A DNA stretch of 5,150 bases from Burkholderiales bacterium (GCA_014379915.1 JACMKV010000172.1:1-5150), one strand, 5' to 3'; shown: positions 1-5,150, counted from the stretch's first letter. Made by a program: numbers and translations. The notes: a model not told the origin generated them from the sequence alone.

Positions 1-162
1 GAAGACTGGACGCGGCCGTATTCGCGGCAGCAGGCGTTCTTCCCGTTGCCTTATCTAATCGACAACAAATACTGGCCGCCAGTCGCGCGCATCGACAACC
101 TGCAGGGCGACCGCACACTGATCTGCACGTGTCCGCCGGTCACGGAATATGCGACGTCGTAG
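1..162 (+). CDS. gcvP: Glycine dehydrogenase (decarboxylating), P-protein of the glycine cleavage system, C-terminal end only
   Basis: Frame 1 is open from the left edge to a TAG at 160-162 and encodes the last 53 residues. The tail contains PYSRQQAFFPLP, NKYWPPVARIDN and GDRTLICTCPPVTEYA. This is the typical ending of proteobacterial GcvP; as I recall it, the E. coli protein ends with a very similar NKYWP...GDRNLFCSC...SEY pattern. GcvP is a cytoplasmic PLP enzyme that decarboxylates glycine and passes the aminomethyl group to the lipoyl arm of GcvH. The catalytic core and PLP lysine lie outside the window. The gene is cut by the window edge, not by mutation: the C-terminus looks intact. It converges on the minus-strand relics that follow. 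Identification rests on recalled family sequence, but the match is dense. Confidence 0.92.
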   Translation, partial: EDWTRPYSRQQAFFPLPYLIDNKYWPPVARIDNLQGDRTLICTCPPVTEYATS

Positions 163-170
163 ACCCTTGT

Positions 171-199
171 CGGTTCATCCCCACGAGTGTGGGGATCAC
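171..199 (-). CRISPR. Solitary type I-E CRISPR repeat (orphan, no array)
   Basis: Read on the minus strand this 29-nt unit starts GTGATCCCCAC and ends GTGGGGATGAACCG. That is the length, palindromic core and ACCG-type ending of type I-E (E. coli-like) repeats, which run from a G(A/T)GTTCCCC-like start to GGGGAT(A/G)AACCG. Only one copy is present. At the expected spacing of about 61 nt on either side there is no second repeat: one side is gcvP coding sequence and the other is cas3 coding sequence. The repeat is in the same orientation as the adjacent cas3 fragment, as in intact I-E loci. It is most simply the last repeat of a deleted array. With no spacers and no complete cas gene it cannot function in immunity. 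Confidence 0.85.
177..196 (+). terminator. gcvP: Possible 3' hairpin for gcvP formed by the leftover CRISPR repeat
   Basis: Positions 177-184 (ATCCCCAC) and 189-196 (GTGGGGAT) form a perfect 8-bp stem around the 4-nt loop GAGT. It lies 14 bases after the gcvP stop codon and is followed on the plus strand by the pyrimidine-rich stretch CTTCCTTCTTCTC (201-213). The stem is the intrinsic palindrome of the CRISPR repeat. A strong GC stem followed by a T/C-rich tract could terminate or stabilise gcvP mRNA, but there is no clean run of T, so this is an inference from position and structure only. Confidence 0.35.
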
Positions 200-550
200 A
201 CTTCCTTCTTCTCACGCCAAAGCCGGCCCGTGTCCAGATAGACGTAGTTCGCGCGTCGAAACATTCGCGAGTACCGATCGGCACGCGGCTGCGCATCGAA
301 TTCAGGCGCGTAGACCTCGAATACAGGTGCAGGTCTCAGGTTTTGCTCCGCTGGGTTACCATCCGCGTCGCGGAAGTGACGATGCAGACGTCCAGCGCGC
401 TAGTTGAGCGCATCTATGGGCGCCAAGTCGCTGATGAGCACGTCTAAATCGAGATCGAGCGATTGTTCCACGACTTGGGTCGCGATCAACGCTTGACCTT
501 GACGCTCTTGCCGGCCCGACTTTTTTCCGAGCGCATCGAGCACTTTAGCG
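196..550 (-). pseudogene. cas3: cas3 fragment (type I-E CRISPR helicase-nuclease), truncated at both ends with an internal stop
   Basis: One minus-strand frame runs from about 550 to a TGA at 198-196, broken only by a TAG at 402-400. Read through, it gives GKKSG (514-528), ATQVVEQSLDLDLD (442-483), then SDLAPIDALN, the stop, RAGRLHRH (376-399), FEVYAPE (301-321) and YVYLDTGRLW (217-246). These are the superfamily 2 motif V and motif VI regions of Cas3, the ATP-driven helicase and HD nuclease that degrades DNA marked by Cascade. The intact family reads IQRAGRLHRH, so the TAG sits exactly on the invariant motif VI glutamine (CAG to TAG is one base). The HD nuclease domain, helicase motifs I-IV and most of the C-terminal domain are missing. 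The 3' end runs into the CRISPR repeat, whose sequence supplies the TGA. No frameshift is seen across roughly 115 codons, so the decay looks fairly recent. It cannot make an active enzyme. Confidence 0.9.
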
Positions 551-736
551 TTCGACAAGGCGGTGCACGCGGGCGCCCAGCCTTTGATGCCGGTCACCGA
601 TATGTTCTGGGGCGACCGCCATGGCCAGGTCGCCGACCCCTTCGGCCATCGCTGGTCGCTGGCGACGCACAAGGAAGATTTGACGCCCGACCAAATCTGC
701 GAGCGCGCGGCACGCGCGTTTTCCGAGAAAAGCTAG
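551..736 (+). pseudogene. VOC/glyoxalase-like (PhnB-type) protein, C-terminal fragment
   Basis: This plus-strand frame reads FDKAVHAGAQPLMPVTDMFW, then GDRHGQVADPFGHRW, SLATHKEDLTP and a short helix ending in ARAFSEKS before TAG at 734-736. This is the ending of small VOC-superfamily proteins often annotated as glyoxalase/bleomycin-resistance or PhnB-like, whose signature is MFWGDRYG...DPFGHxWSLATHxEDLTPEE. Such proteins are about 140-160 residues long. Only about the last 61 codons are here, with the N-terminal half replaced by the oppositely oriented cas3 fragment. No start codon with a ribosome binding site precedes it, so I call it a remnant. The reading frame itself is undamaged. These proteins form beta-alpha-beta-beta-beta modules that usually bind a metal; the substrate of this one cannot be told. 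A link to the nearby phosphonate genes through the PhnB name would be only a guess. Confidence 0.82.
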
Positions 737-943
737 GGGCTGCTGCCGCGCCGCCCTACCCTACGCGTAAACACGAGCATTCGGCGCGAGAGCTTCGTTC
801 CGCTGTTTCTCGCCGAGGCGAGAGATTATCGGCGAATGCTGCAAATCCGGGCCGCGAAAGGCATCAGTCATGCGCTGCGAATTGAGCCGCACGCGCCAAC
901 ATCGCATGGTGTGGAATTAGCCAAAGCTACGGCAGTCACCGTA
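737..943. other. Intergenic stretch without a recognisable gene
   Basis: These 207 bases separate the VOC remnant from the phnC stop. The plus-strand frame of the VOC remnant stays open after its stop and continues antisense through phnC, but it resembles no family I know and has no initiation signal. A minus-strand frame of 48 codons (761-907) is equally anonymous. The only symmetry is TACGG (928-932) facing CCGTA (939-943), a 5-bp stem with a 6-nt loop just past the phnC stop and no T-run, too weak to call a terminator. It may be further degraded sequence from the same rearranged region. Confidence 0.5.
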
Positions 944-1744
944 TCAGTCAGGCTTGCTGGAATTTTTAACTGTCGCCCCTGGCTGATACAAACGCGATAT
1001 GGCGCCGCCGTCGAAAGCTGCCGCGGGCACGTCGACGACGATACGCCCCTGATCGAGACCGATGATACGGTCCGCGTACTCACGCGCCAGATGCACTTGA
1101 TGCAGGCTGCAAATCACCGCGACATTGTTTTCCTGGCAAATGCCGCGCAGCAGTTCCAAAATGCCGGCGCTGGCTTGAGGATCGAGGCTCGCAACCGGTT
1201 CATCGGCAAGGACGACTTCGGCACGCTGAGCGAGCGCGCGCGCGATCGCGACGCGCTGCTGCTGGCCGCCGGAAAGCGTATCGGCGCGTTGGCCTGCGTG
1301 CCCAAGCAAACCGACGCGATCCAGGCATTCGAGCGCCAGTATCCGGTCGGCACGGCTGAAGCAGCGCAAGAAGCCGCGCCACACTGGCACGAAACCGAGC
1401 CTGCCGGCGAGCACATTTTGTAGTGCGGTCAAGCGGCTGATCAAGTTGAATTGCTGGAATACCACGGCAACGCGACGGCGTTCGCATCGCCGCGATCCGC
1501 GGGTCTCGCCGCGGTTCTCGTCATTTGCGAGCTGCACCGAGCCGCGATCCGGGCGGGCCAGACCCGTGATGCACCGGAAAAGCGTCGTCTTTCCGGCGCC
1601 GCTCGGACCCAGCAGGGCGACGAATTCGCCGCTGTCGACGTCGAAGCTGACGCCGTCGAGCGCGCGCCGCGGACCAAATGCTTTTGTCATACCCGAAACG
1701 CGCAATGCCGTCGTGCGTTCTTGGGCGGCCTCGCGGATGTTCAC
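944..1744 (-). CDS. phnC: Phosphonate ABC transporter, ATP-binding protein PhnC
   Basis: This 266-residue protein is a complete ABC ATPase: Walker A GPSGAGKTT (46-54), Q-loop VVFQQFN (94-100), signature LSGGQQQR (157-164), Walker B VVLADEP (177-183), D-loop SLD (186-188) and switch histidine in SLHQ (H215). Segments such as FQQFNLISRLTALQNVLAGR (96-115), QRADTLSGGQQQRVAIARAL (152-171) and LHQVHLAREYADRIIGL (214-230) are hallmarks of PhnC rather than of phosphate (PstB) or amino-acid ATPases. It would hydrolyse ATP on the cytoplasmic face to drive import through PhnE. The start is GTG at 1744; the first beta strand (LRVSGMTKAF, residues 14-23) rules out the internal ATG at residue 19. No clear Shine-Dalgarno precedes the GTG. 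The gene follows phnE by 47 bases and is the last gene of the operon. No damage to any motif. Confidence 0.92.
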   Translation of the reverse strand: MNIREAAQERTTALRVSGMTKAFGPRRALDGVSFDVDSGEFVALLGPSGAGKTTLFRCITGLARPDRGSVQLANDENRGETRGSRRCERRRVAVVFQQFNLISRLTALQNVLAGRLGFVPVWRGFLRCFSRADRILALECLDRVGLLGHAGQRADTLSGGQQQRVAIARALAQRAEVVLADEPVASLDPQASAGILELLRGICQENNVAVICSLHQVHLAREYADRIIGLDQGRIVVDVPAAAFDGGAISRLYQPGATVKNSSKPD

Positions 1745-1791
1745 AGGGGTTGCACGAATGACGTGACCGCTCGCGGGTTCGCAGGCATGCT

Positions 1792-2607
1792 CTACACGAG
1801 TTTCTTGCGGATCGAGTTACTCATCTGATCGATCAATGTGACTACGATCAGAATCACGGCGATGATGGTGAAAAGCCGCGAAAAATCGAGCAAGTCCATG
1901 CTGTTCTTGAGTTCCAGGCCGATACCGCCGGCGCCGACCACGCCGAGCACGGTCGAGGCGCGCACGTTGAATTCGAACCAGAAAAGCGACGTCGACGCGA
2001 ACACCGGCAGCACGTCGGGCAAGAGCGCGTAAACCAGCGCAGTTGGGCGCCCTGCGCCCGTCGTTTCGACAGCCTCCATCGGACCGAGCTCCGCGTTCTC
2101 GATATGATCGGCGAAGAACTTCGCGGAGCTCCCCCACGTATGCAGCGCAATGCCGAGCGCGCCGGCAAACGGCCCGAGACCAACGGCGGCGACCAGCAGC
2201 AGCGCGAACACGAAGGCATCGATGCCGCGCAGCGCGTTCAAAAACCAGCGCACCGGATAATACAGGCGGGGAAACGGCGTGATATTGCGGCTCGCAAGCA
2301 CGGCGAACGGGAGTGCGAGGATGGTAGCAAGGGTGGTACCGATGGCGGCCATCGCAACCGTCTCGGCCGTGCGCAGCAAAAATAGCGGCAGTTCTTCGAG
2401 CTTCGGCGGCCACGCTTGCGCGAGCCAGTACCAGAGTTTCGGCAAACCTTCCGCCAGACGTTCGAGATCGATCCCCGCGAGCCGCCAACTCACGACGTAG
2501 AACCCGGCGACGAGCCCGATGACGATCCAGAAGCGGATCCGTTTAGCCGGGTGCGCGGAACGCGCCCGGTCGATCTTCGTAAGCGCTTGCTCGGCCCGCG
2601 AGGTCAT
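1792..2607 (-). CDS. phnE: Phosphonate ABC transporter, permease protein PhnE
   Basis: The 271-residue product is an integral inner-membrane permease. Hydrophobic segments lie near residues 27-44, 83-105, 131-155, 195-212 and 243-262, with a positively charged N-terminus (residues 9-25). The EAA-type loop that contacts the ATPase is EAVETTGAGRPTALVYALLP (178-197). The blocks RGIDAFVFALLLVAAVGLGP (127-146) and VVGAGGIGLEL (223-233) are typical of PhnE of the phosphonate/phosphite transporter family. It would probably act as a homodimer with PhnC and receive ligand from PhnD. The start is ATG at 2607. An AAAGG at 2624-2620 lies 12 bases upstream, a rather long spacing for a ribosome binding site. 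It is 44 bases downstream of phnD and clearly co-transcribed with it. The length is normal and the frame is intact. Confidence 0.92.
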   Translation of the reverse strand: MTSRAEQALTKIDRARSAHPAKRIRFWIVIGLVAGFYVVSWRLAGIDLERLAEGLPKLWYWLAQAWPPKLEELPLFLLRTAETVAMAAIGTTLATILALPFAVLASRNITPFPRLYYPVRWFLNALRGIDAFVFALLLVAAVGLGPFAGALGIALHTWGSSAKFFADHIENAELGPMEAVETTGAGRPTALVYALLPDVLPVFASTSLFWFEFNVRASTVLGVVGAGGIGLELKNSMDLLDFSRLFTIIAVILIVVTLIDQMSNSIRKKLV

Positions 2608-2651
2608 ACTTGCGCCGCGCCTTTTTTCAAAAGCACGCGGCTCGCGCTTTG

Positions 2652-3548
2652 CTAGCTGCGCGCCGTGATTTTGCCGACTGCGATGCCGGCTTTTTCGATC
2701 GGCAAATATCGTTCGTGCGTCGACGCGACGAATCCCGTGTAGTGATTCGGCAATAGCGTTTTGGCCTGTTCGACGGTAATCGCCGTAAGGATTTTTTGCA
2801 CCTGTGCCGCCATTTCCTTCGATGCGTCGCGGGGCAACGCTATCGCGTCATTCGGCAGCGGCGATGAAGTCCACAAAATTTTCGTACCTTCGGGTTTGAT
2901 TCTGCCGCTTTCGATCATGGCGTTGCGATTGCGGTCGTAGTCGGTTGCCATATCGACCTGCCCCGCCTGCACGGCGATTTCGTTGGCGGGGTGGGATGCG
3001 CCTTCGCTATATTTCCAGAATACCCTGGGGTCGATTTTCCAGACCTCTTTGGCATACCACGTCGGGATCAGCCAGCCCGATGTCGAACCGATATCGGCAA
3101 ACGATATCGACCTGCCTTTTGTGTCGTCGGGAAATTTGCTGATCTCTATATCAGGACGCCCGACAATGATCGCATGATAGGTCGGCTTCTCGTCGTACTT
3201 GACCGTCGCCACCACATCGCAACCGGTGCGGTTGCGCGCCAGCACATAACCCCACGGCCCCATCCAGCCGATGTCGAGCTGGCCGGAGCCCATCGCAACG
3301 GCCAGCCCGGCCCAGTCCGTAGTTACGATCAGTTCGAAATCCTTCGCGCCGAGCGCCTCGGCGAGATGCGCAAACACGGGGGTATAGGCCTTTTTGGTAT
3401 CTTCCGCCAAAGGCAGCAAGGGGCCGACGCCGCAGCGCAGCTTGCGGGATTGCGCGCGCAAAAGCTGCAAACCGGTCGCGGTATAGAGTCCGGCCGCGGC
3501 CGCAGCGGAGGAGGTGACGTGCAAAAATGTTCTGCGTGTGATCTTCAT
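2652..3548 (-). CDS. phnD: Phosphonate-type ABC transporter, periplasmic binding protein PhnD, Tat-exported
   Basis: This 298-residue substrate-binding protein belongs to the phosphate/phosphite/phosphonate-binding family. The N-terminus carries a twin-arginine signal, TRRTFLHV (4-11), followed by an alanine-rich hydrophobic stretch and a likely cleavage site near RAQS (31-34). The mature part has the family pattern: GPLLPLAEDTKKAYTPVFAHL (42-62, read in two parts: GPLLPLAED and TKKAYTPVFAHL), TDWAGLAVAMGSGQLDIGW (77-95), and SFADIGSTSGWLIPTWYA (149-166). The GSTSG turn corresponds to the ligand-phosphonate binding loop of PhnD relatives. The exact ligand (phosphonate, aminoethylphosphonate, phosphite) cannot be decided. 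Start ATG at 3548 sits correctly before the signal peptide, though no strong ribosome binding site is visible. It is the first gene of the phnDEC operon. The Tat signal implies export after cytoplasmic folding, uncommon for this family as I know it. There is no lipobox cysteine. Confidence 0.9.
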   Translation of the reverse strand: MKITRRTFLHVTSSAAAAAGLYTATGLQLLRAQSRKLRCGVGPLLPLAEDTKKAYTPVFAHLAEALGAKDFELIVTTDWAGLAVAMGSGQLDIGWMGPWGYVLARNRTGCDVVATVKYDEKPTYHAIIVGRPDIEISKFPDDTKGRSISFADIGSTSGWLIPTWYAKEVWKIDPRVFWKYSEGASHPANEIAVQAGQVDMATDYDRNRNAMIESGRIKPEGTKILWTSSPLPNDAIALPRDASKEMAAQVQKILTAITVEQAKTLLPNHYTGFVASTHERYLPIEKAGIAVGKITARS

Positions 3549-3767
3549 GTCGAACTTGGAATTTGTCGCTCTTTAGTTGAGTCGCTGACGTCCGGCCAGG
3601 CATCGCTGATGACGATGCGCTTTGCAAGTTTTCGTCGACTGAGTCTTTTCAAGCACGGTAGACAGGCATCGATTCTACCGCCGGCCGTGACAAAGTTTTC
3701 CATCATTTTCGCAGCAACGCAAAGCCTTCTGCTGTATGCGTGCCCGCAATGATTTTCATCACCGTCG
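3549..3767. other. Upstream region of phnD, downstream of tupC
   Basis: These 219 bases should hold the phnD promoter and any tupC terminator. On the minus strand I see isolated promoter-like hexamers, TTGTCA (3693-3688) and TAGAAT (3677-3672), but their 10-nt spacing does not suit sigma-70. A TTTGTCAC occurs only once, so it makes at best half of a Pho box (tandem CTGTCAT-like repeats). No rho-independent terminator follows tupC. I see no small gene here. Confidence 0.45.
3600..3618. repeat. Small perfect inverted repeat upstream of phnD
   Basis: GCATCG (3600-3605) and CGATGC (3613-3618) are perfect inverted arms separated by 7 bases, 51 bases upstream of the phnD start. The spacing would suit a dimeric repressor operator such as a GntR-type site, but a 6-bp arm is expected by chance now and then. 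A nearby 9-nt direct repeat CAGGCATCG (3597-3605 and 3663-3671) shares one arm. Confidence 0.3.
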
Positions 3768-4418
3768 TCACTGCAGTTTCCCTTGCGCGAGTTGCAGCCG
3801 GTGCATGCCCGGCAAGCCGATCAGTTCCTTGTCGTGACAGGCGATTACGACGGTGACTTCGGCATCATGCAGCTTTTTGATCAGGGTCACGACCTGATGT
3901 CGCCCTTCGGCATCGAGATTGGCGGTCGGCTCGTCTAGCAGAAGCACCGTCGGGTTCAATACTTTCGCCCTGGCCAACGCGACCCGCTGTTTCTCGCCGC
4001 CGGACAGCTTGTCGGGCCGCACCTGCAATAGGTGGCTTACGCCCGCCCAGGCAATCGCATCGCGCACCTGTTGCTCACGATGCGCACGCACATTGCCGCG
4101 CGCGTTCAGACCATAGGCGATATTGTCGGCAATGCTGGTGTGGAATAAATACGGGTGCTGATGCACATAGACGATGCGGCGTCGCATGCTATCGGGATAA
4201 TCGGCCAGCGCCACGCTGGCGCCATTTACCCGCAAGCTGCCGGCTTGCGCGGGCTCTAGGCCAGCCAGAATCCGCAGCAGCGTAGTCTTGCCTGAGCCAT
4301 TGTCACCGGTCACGACAAAACTGCCGCCGGCCGGCAGCGCCAGGTCGATATTGTCGAGAACGACACGTTTGCCAAAGCTCTTGCGCACGCCGGTGAGCGC
4401 GACCACCACACCGCTCAT
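3768..4418 (-). CDS. tupC: Tungstate-type ABC transporter, ATP-binding protein TupC
   Basis: The 216-residue protein is a compact ABC ATPase with Walker A GDNGSGKTT (38-46), Q-loop VHQHPYLF (85-92, Q87), signature LSGGEKQR (138-145), Walker B VLLLDEPT (158-165), D-loop NLD (167-169) and switch histidine in ACHD (H195). It lacks the regulatory C-terminal domain found in ModC or CysA, matching the short TupC/WtpC-like tungstate ATPases, and its partner permease TupB overlaps it. It would energise tungstate uptake; molybdate or another oxyanion is possible. The start is ATG at 4418. The frame stays open far upstream (to 5021), but that extension is antisense-free read-through in a wrong frame of tupB and looks non-protein-like. 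The ATGA overlap and a strong ribosome binding site fix the start. The gene is complete. Confidence 0.83.
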   Translation of the reverse strand: MSGVVVALTGVRKSFGKRVVLDNIDLALPAGGSFVVTGDNGSGKTTLLRILAGLEPAQAGSLRVNGASVALADYPDSMRRRIVYVHQHPYLFHTSIADNIAYGLNARGNVRAHREQQVRDAIAWAGVSHLLQVRPDKLSGGEKQRVALARAKVLNPTVLLLDEPTANLDAEGRHQVVTLIKKLHDAEVTVVIACHDKELIGLPGMHRLQLAQGKLQ

Positions 4419-5110
4419 TTCAGGCCACCTTCGCCTTGCAGCACGGATAGCGCCGCGTTGATCGCAAGCGCGAGCGCGATCAACACAAAGCCGAGTGCGA
4501 TGCCCTGCGCGAATTCGCCTTTGCTGGTTTCGAGCGCAATCGCCGTCGGCATGTTGCGCGTGAGCCCGGCGATATTGCCGCCCACGATAATCGCCGCCCC
4601 GACTTCGGAAATGACACGACCGAAGCCGTTGAATACCGCGGCCATGATGCCAAAACGGACTTCGACCAGCGTCGTCCAGCTTGCCCGTAGTTTTCCGGCG
4701 CCCAGACCGCGCGCGGTTTCGAAAACGCGCGGATCGGCCCCCTGCACCGCCGCCAGCGTGAACACGACCAGCACCGGAAACGCGATCACCATGTAGGCGA
4801 TAATGATCGCTTCCGGGGTAAACAATAGCTGCAGAAAACCGAGCGGCCCGTGGCGCGACAACAGCATATATAGCGTCAGCCCGACCACCACCGTCGGAAA
4901 CGACAGCAGCGCCTGCACCAGCACCACAATGGCGCGGCGTCCGGGAAACGCCACCTTGGCGATGCCAAAACCGAGCGCCACTGCCGGCGGCGTGATCAGG
5001 GCGATCGCGATCAGCGAGCAATACAGCGACGTCCCGATGATGCGCCAGAGCTCGGCATCGCCGCTGAACAGCAGGCGAAATGCGGTACGCGTAGGCGCAA
5101 TCAAATCCAT
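4415..5110 (-). CDS. tupB: Tungstate-type ABC transporter, permease protein TupB
   Basis: The 231-residue product is an inner-membrane permease with hydrophobic segments near residues 24-50, 61-84, 99-121, 152-178 and 202-224. The ATPase-contact loop is ETARGLGAGKLRASWTTLVE (131-150). The block RVISEVGAAIIVGGNIAGLT (165-184) followed by TAIALETSKGEFAQGIALG (189-207) is distinctive of the TupB/WtpB-like tungstate permeases and separates it from ModB and CysT/CysW. It would form the channel through which TupA-delivered tungstate enters. The start is ATG at 5110, giving the usual family length of about 230. The ribosome binding site is weak (GAGA about 9 bases upstream) and lies in the loop of a hairpin. 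The stop overlaps the tupC start by four bases. The gene is intact. A binding protein gene tupA should lie beyond the right edge. Confidence 0.9.
   Translation of the reverse strand: MDLIAPTRTAFRLLFSGDAELWRIIGTSLYCSLIAIALITPPAVALGFGIAKVAFPGRRAIVVLVQALLSFPTVVVGLTLYMLLSRHGPLGFLQLLFTPEAIIIAYMVIAFPVLVVFTLAAVQGADPRVFETARGLGAGKLRASWTTLVEVRFGIMAAVFNGFGRVISEVGAAIIVGGNIAGLTRNMPTAIALETSKGEFAQGIALGFVLIALALAINAALSVLQGEGGLK
4425..4432 (-). promoter_or_regulatory. tupC: Ribosome binding site of tupC
   Basis: On the minus strand GAAGGTGG lies 6 bases before the ATG at 4418, inside the last codons of tupB. It decides the tupC start against the longer open frame, and with the ATGA stop-start overlap (4418-4415) it indicates translational coupling of tupB and tupC. 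Confidence 0.75.
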
Positions 5111-5133
5111 CGCGCCGTCTCTGCCGCGGCGCG
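5111..5133 (-). promoter_or_regulatory. tupB: Stem-loop ending directly at the tupB start codon
   Basis: CGCGCCG (5111-5117) and CGGCGCG (5127-5133) are perfect 7-bp arms around a 9-nt loop. In the mRNA the 3' arm ends at the base before the ATG, and the loop holds AGAGA, the only purine-rich candidate for ribosome binding. It could limit translation initiation of tupB. It is small and entirely GC, so chance in high-GC DNA is possible, and it does not show the multi-helix form of the molybdenum/tungsten cofactor riboswitch. Confidence 0.4.
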
Positions 5134-5150
5134 ACGGAAATGCCTTGGGC

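Noticed and set aside
200..261. A spacer and second CRISPR repeat next to 171-199
   Set aside because: At the expected offset (about 233-261) there is no repeat sequence. The bases instead encode the Cas3-like YVYLDTGRLW segment.
463..885. Plus-strand frame of 140 codons over the cas3 and VOC remnants
   Set aside because: Its translation is low-complexity and arginine-rich, and it runs in a different frame from the VOC similarity and antisense to the cas3 similarity.
761..907. 48-codon minus-strand frame as a small gene
   Set aside because: It has no recognisable similarity and no clear ribosome binding site, and it lies in a stretch of rearranged remnants.
836..1423. Long plus-strand open frame (195 codons) across phnC, open from 737 onward
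   Set aside because: It is mostly antisense to the well-conserved phnC, resembles no family I know, and has no ribosome binding site. Long antisense frames are expected in high-GC coding DNA.
3672..3693. Sigma-70 promoter for phnD from TTGTCA and TAGAAT
   Set aside because: The two hexamers are only 10 bases apart instead of about 17, and no better pair was found.
3685..3700. Pho box upstream of phnD
   Set aside because: Only one TTTGTCAC half-site is present; the second tandem repeat is missing, so PhoB control cannot be claimed.
4419..5021. N-terminal extension of tupC to an ATG at 5021, giving 417 residues
   Set aside because: The extra 201 residues are the wrong frame of tupB and are arginine/alanine/glycine-rich without domain features. 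The ATGA overlap and GAAGGTGG site mark the start at 4418.

Overview
The window reads as chromosome from a high-GC proteobacterium. The C-terminus of glycine dehydrogenase, a Tat-exported phosphonate-binding protein and a TupBC-type transporter would fit a beta- or gammaproteobacterium, but the sequence does not settle the species. All intact genes lie on the minus strand. The plus strand carries only the 3' end of gcvP at the left edge and one truncated gene fragment.

Layout. 1-162: last 53 codons of gcvP (plus). 163-943: 781 bases with no intact gene, made of relics. A single 29-nt type I-E CRISPR repeat (171-199) begins 8 bases after the gcvP stop. It abuts a cas3 helicase fragment (196-550, minus) that keeps helicase motifs V and VI in one frame but has an internal TAG exactly in the motif VI glutamine. 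The cas3 fragment is joined to the 3' half of a VOC/glyoxalase-like gene (551-736, plus). 737-943 holds nothing I recognise. 944-3548: a three-gene minus-strand operon for an ABC importer of phosphonates or related reduced-phosphorus compounds, in the order phnD (binding protein), phnE (permease), phnC (ATPase). 3549-3767: intergenic region with a small inverted repeat and no convincing promoter. 3768-5110: tupB and tupC (minus, overlapping by ATGA), the permease and ATPase of a tungstate-type oxyanion importer. The binding protein TupA is not in the window and is expected to the right of it. 5111-5150: leader of tupB with a perfect 7-bp stem-loop ending directly at the start codon.

How it fits together. 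PhnD would capture the ligand in the periplasm, PhnE would carry it through the inner membrane and PhnC would drive transport with ATP. TupB and TupC would do the same for tungstate, used as a cofactor metal. No C-P lyase or phosphonatase genes are visible, so the fate of imported phosphonate cannot be read here.

The most notable find is the remains of a type I-E CRISPR-Cas locus between gcvP and the phn operon. A piece of cas3 and a single repeat survive in the order and orientation of an intact locus (cas3 first, array last). The simplest reading is that one deletion removed cascade, cas1-cas2 and the spacers, and a second removed the cas3 5' part together with the 5' half of the neighbouring VOC gene. 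The surviving repeat folds into a perfect 8-bp hairpin just after gcvP and may now serve as its 3' end.
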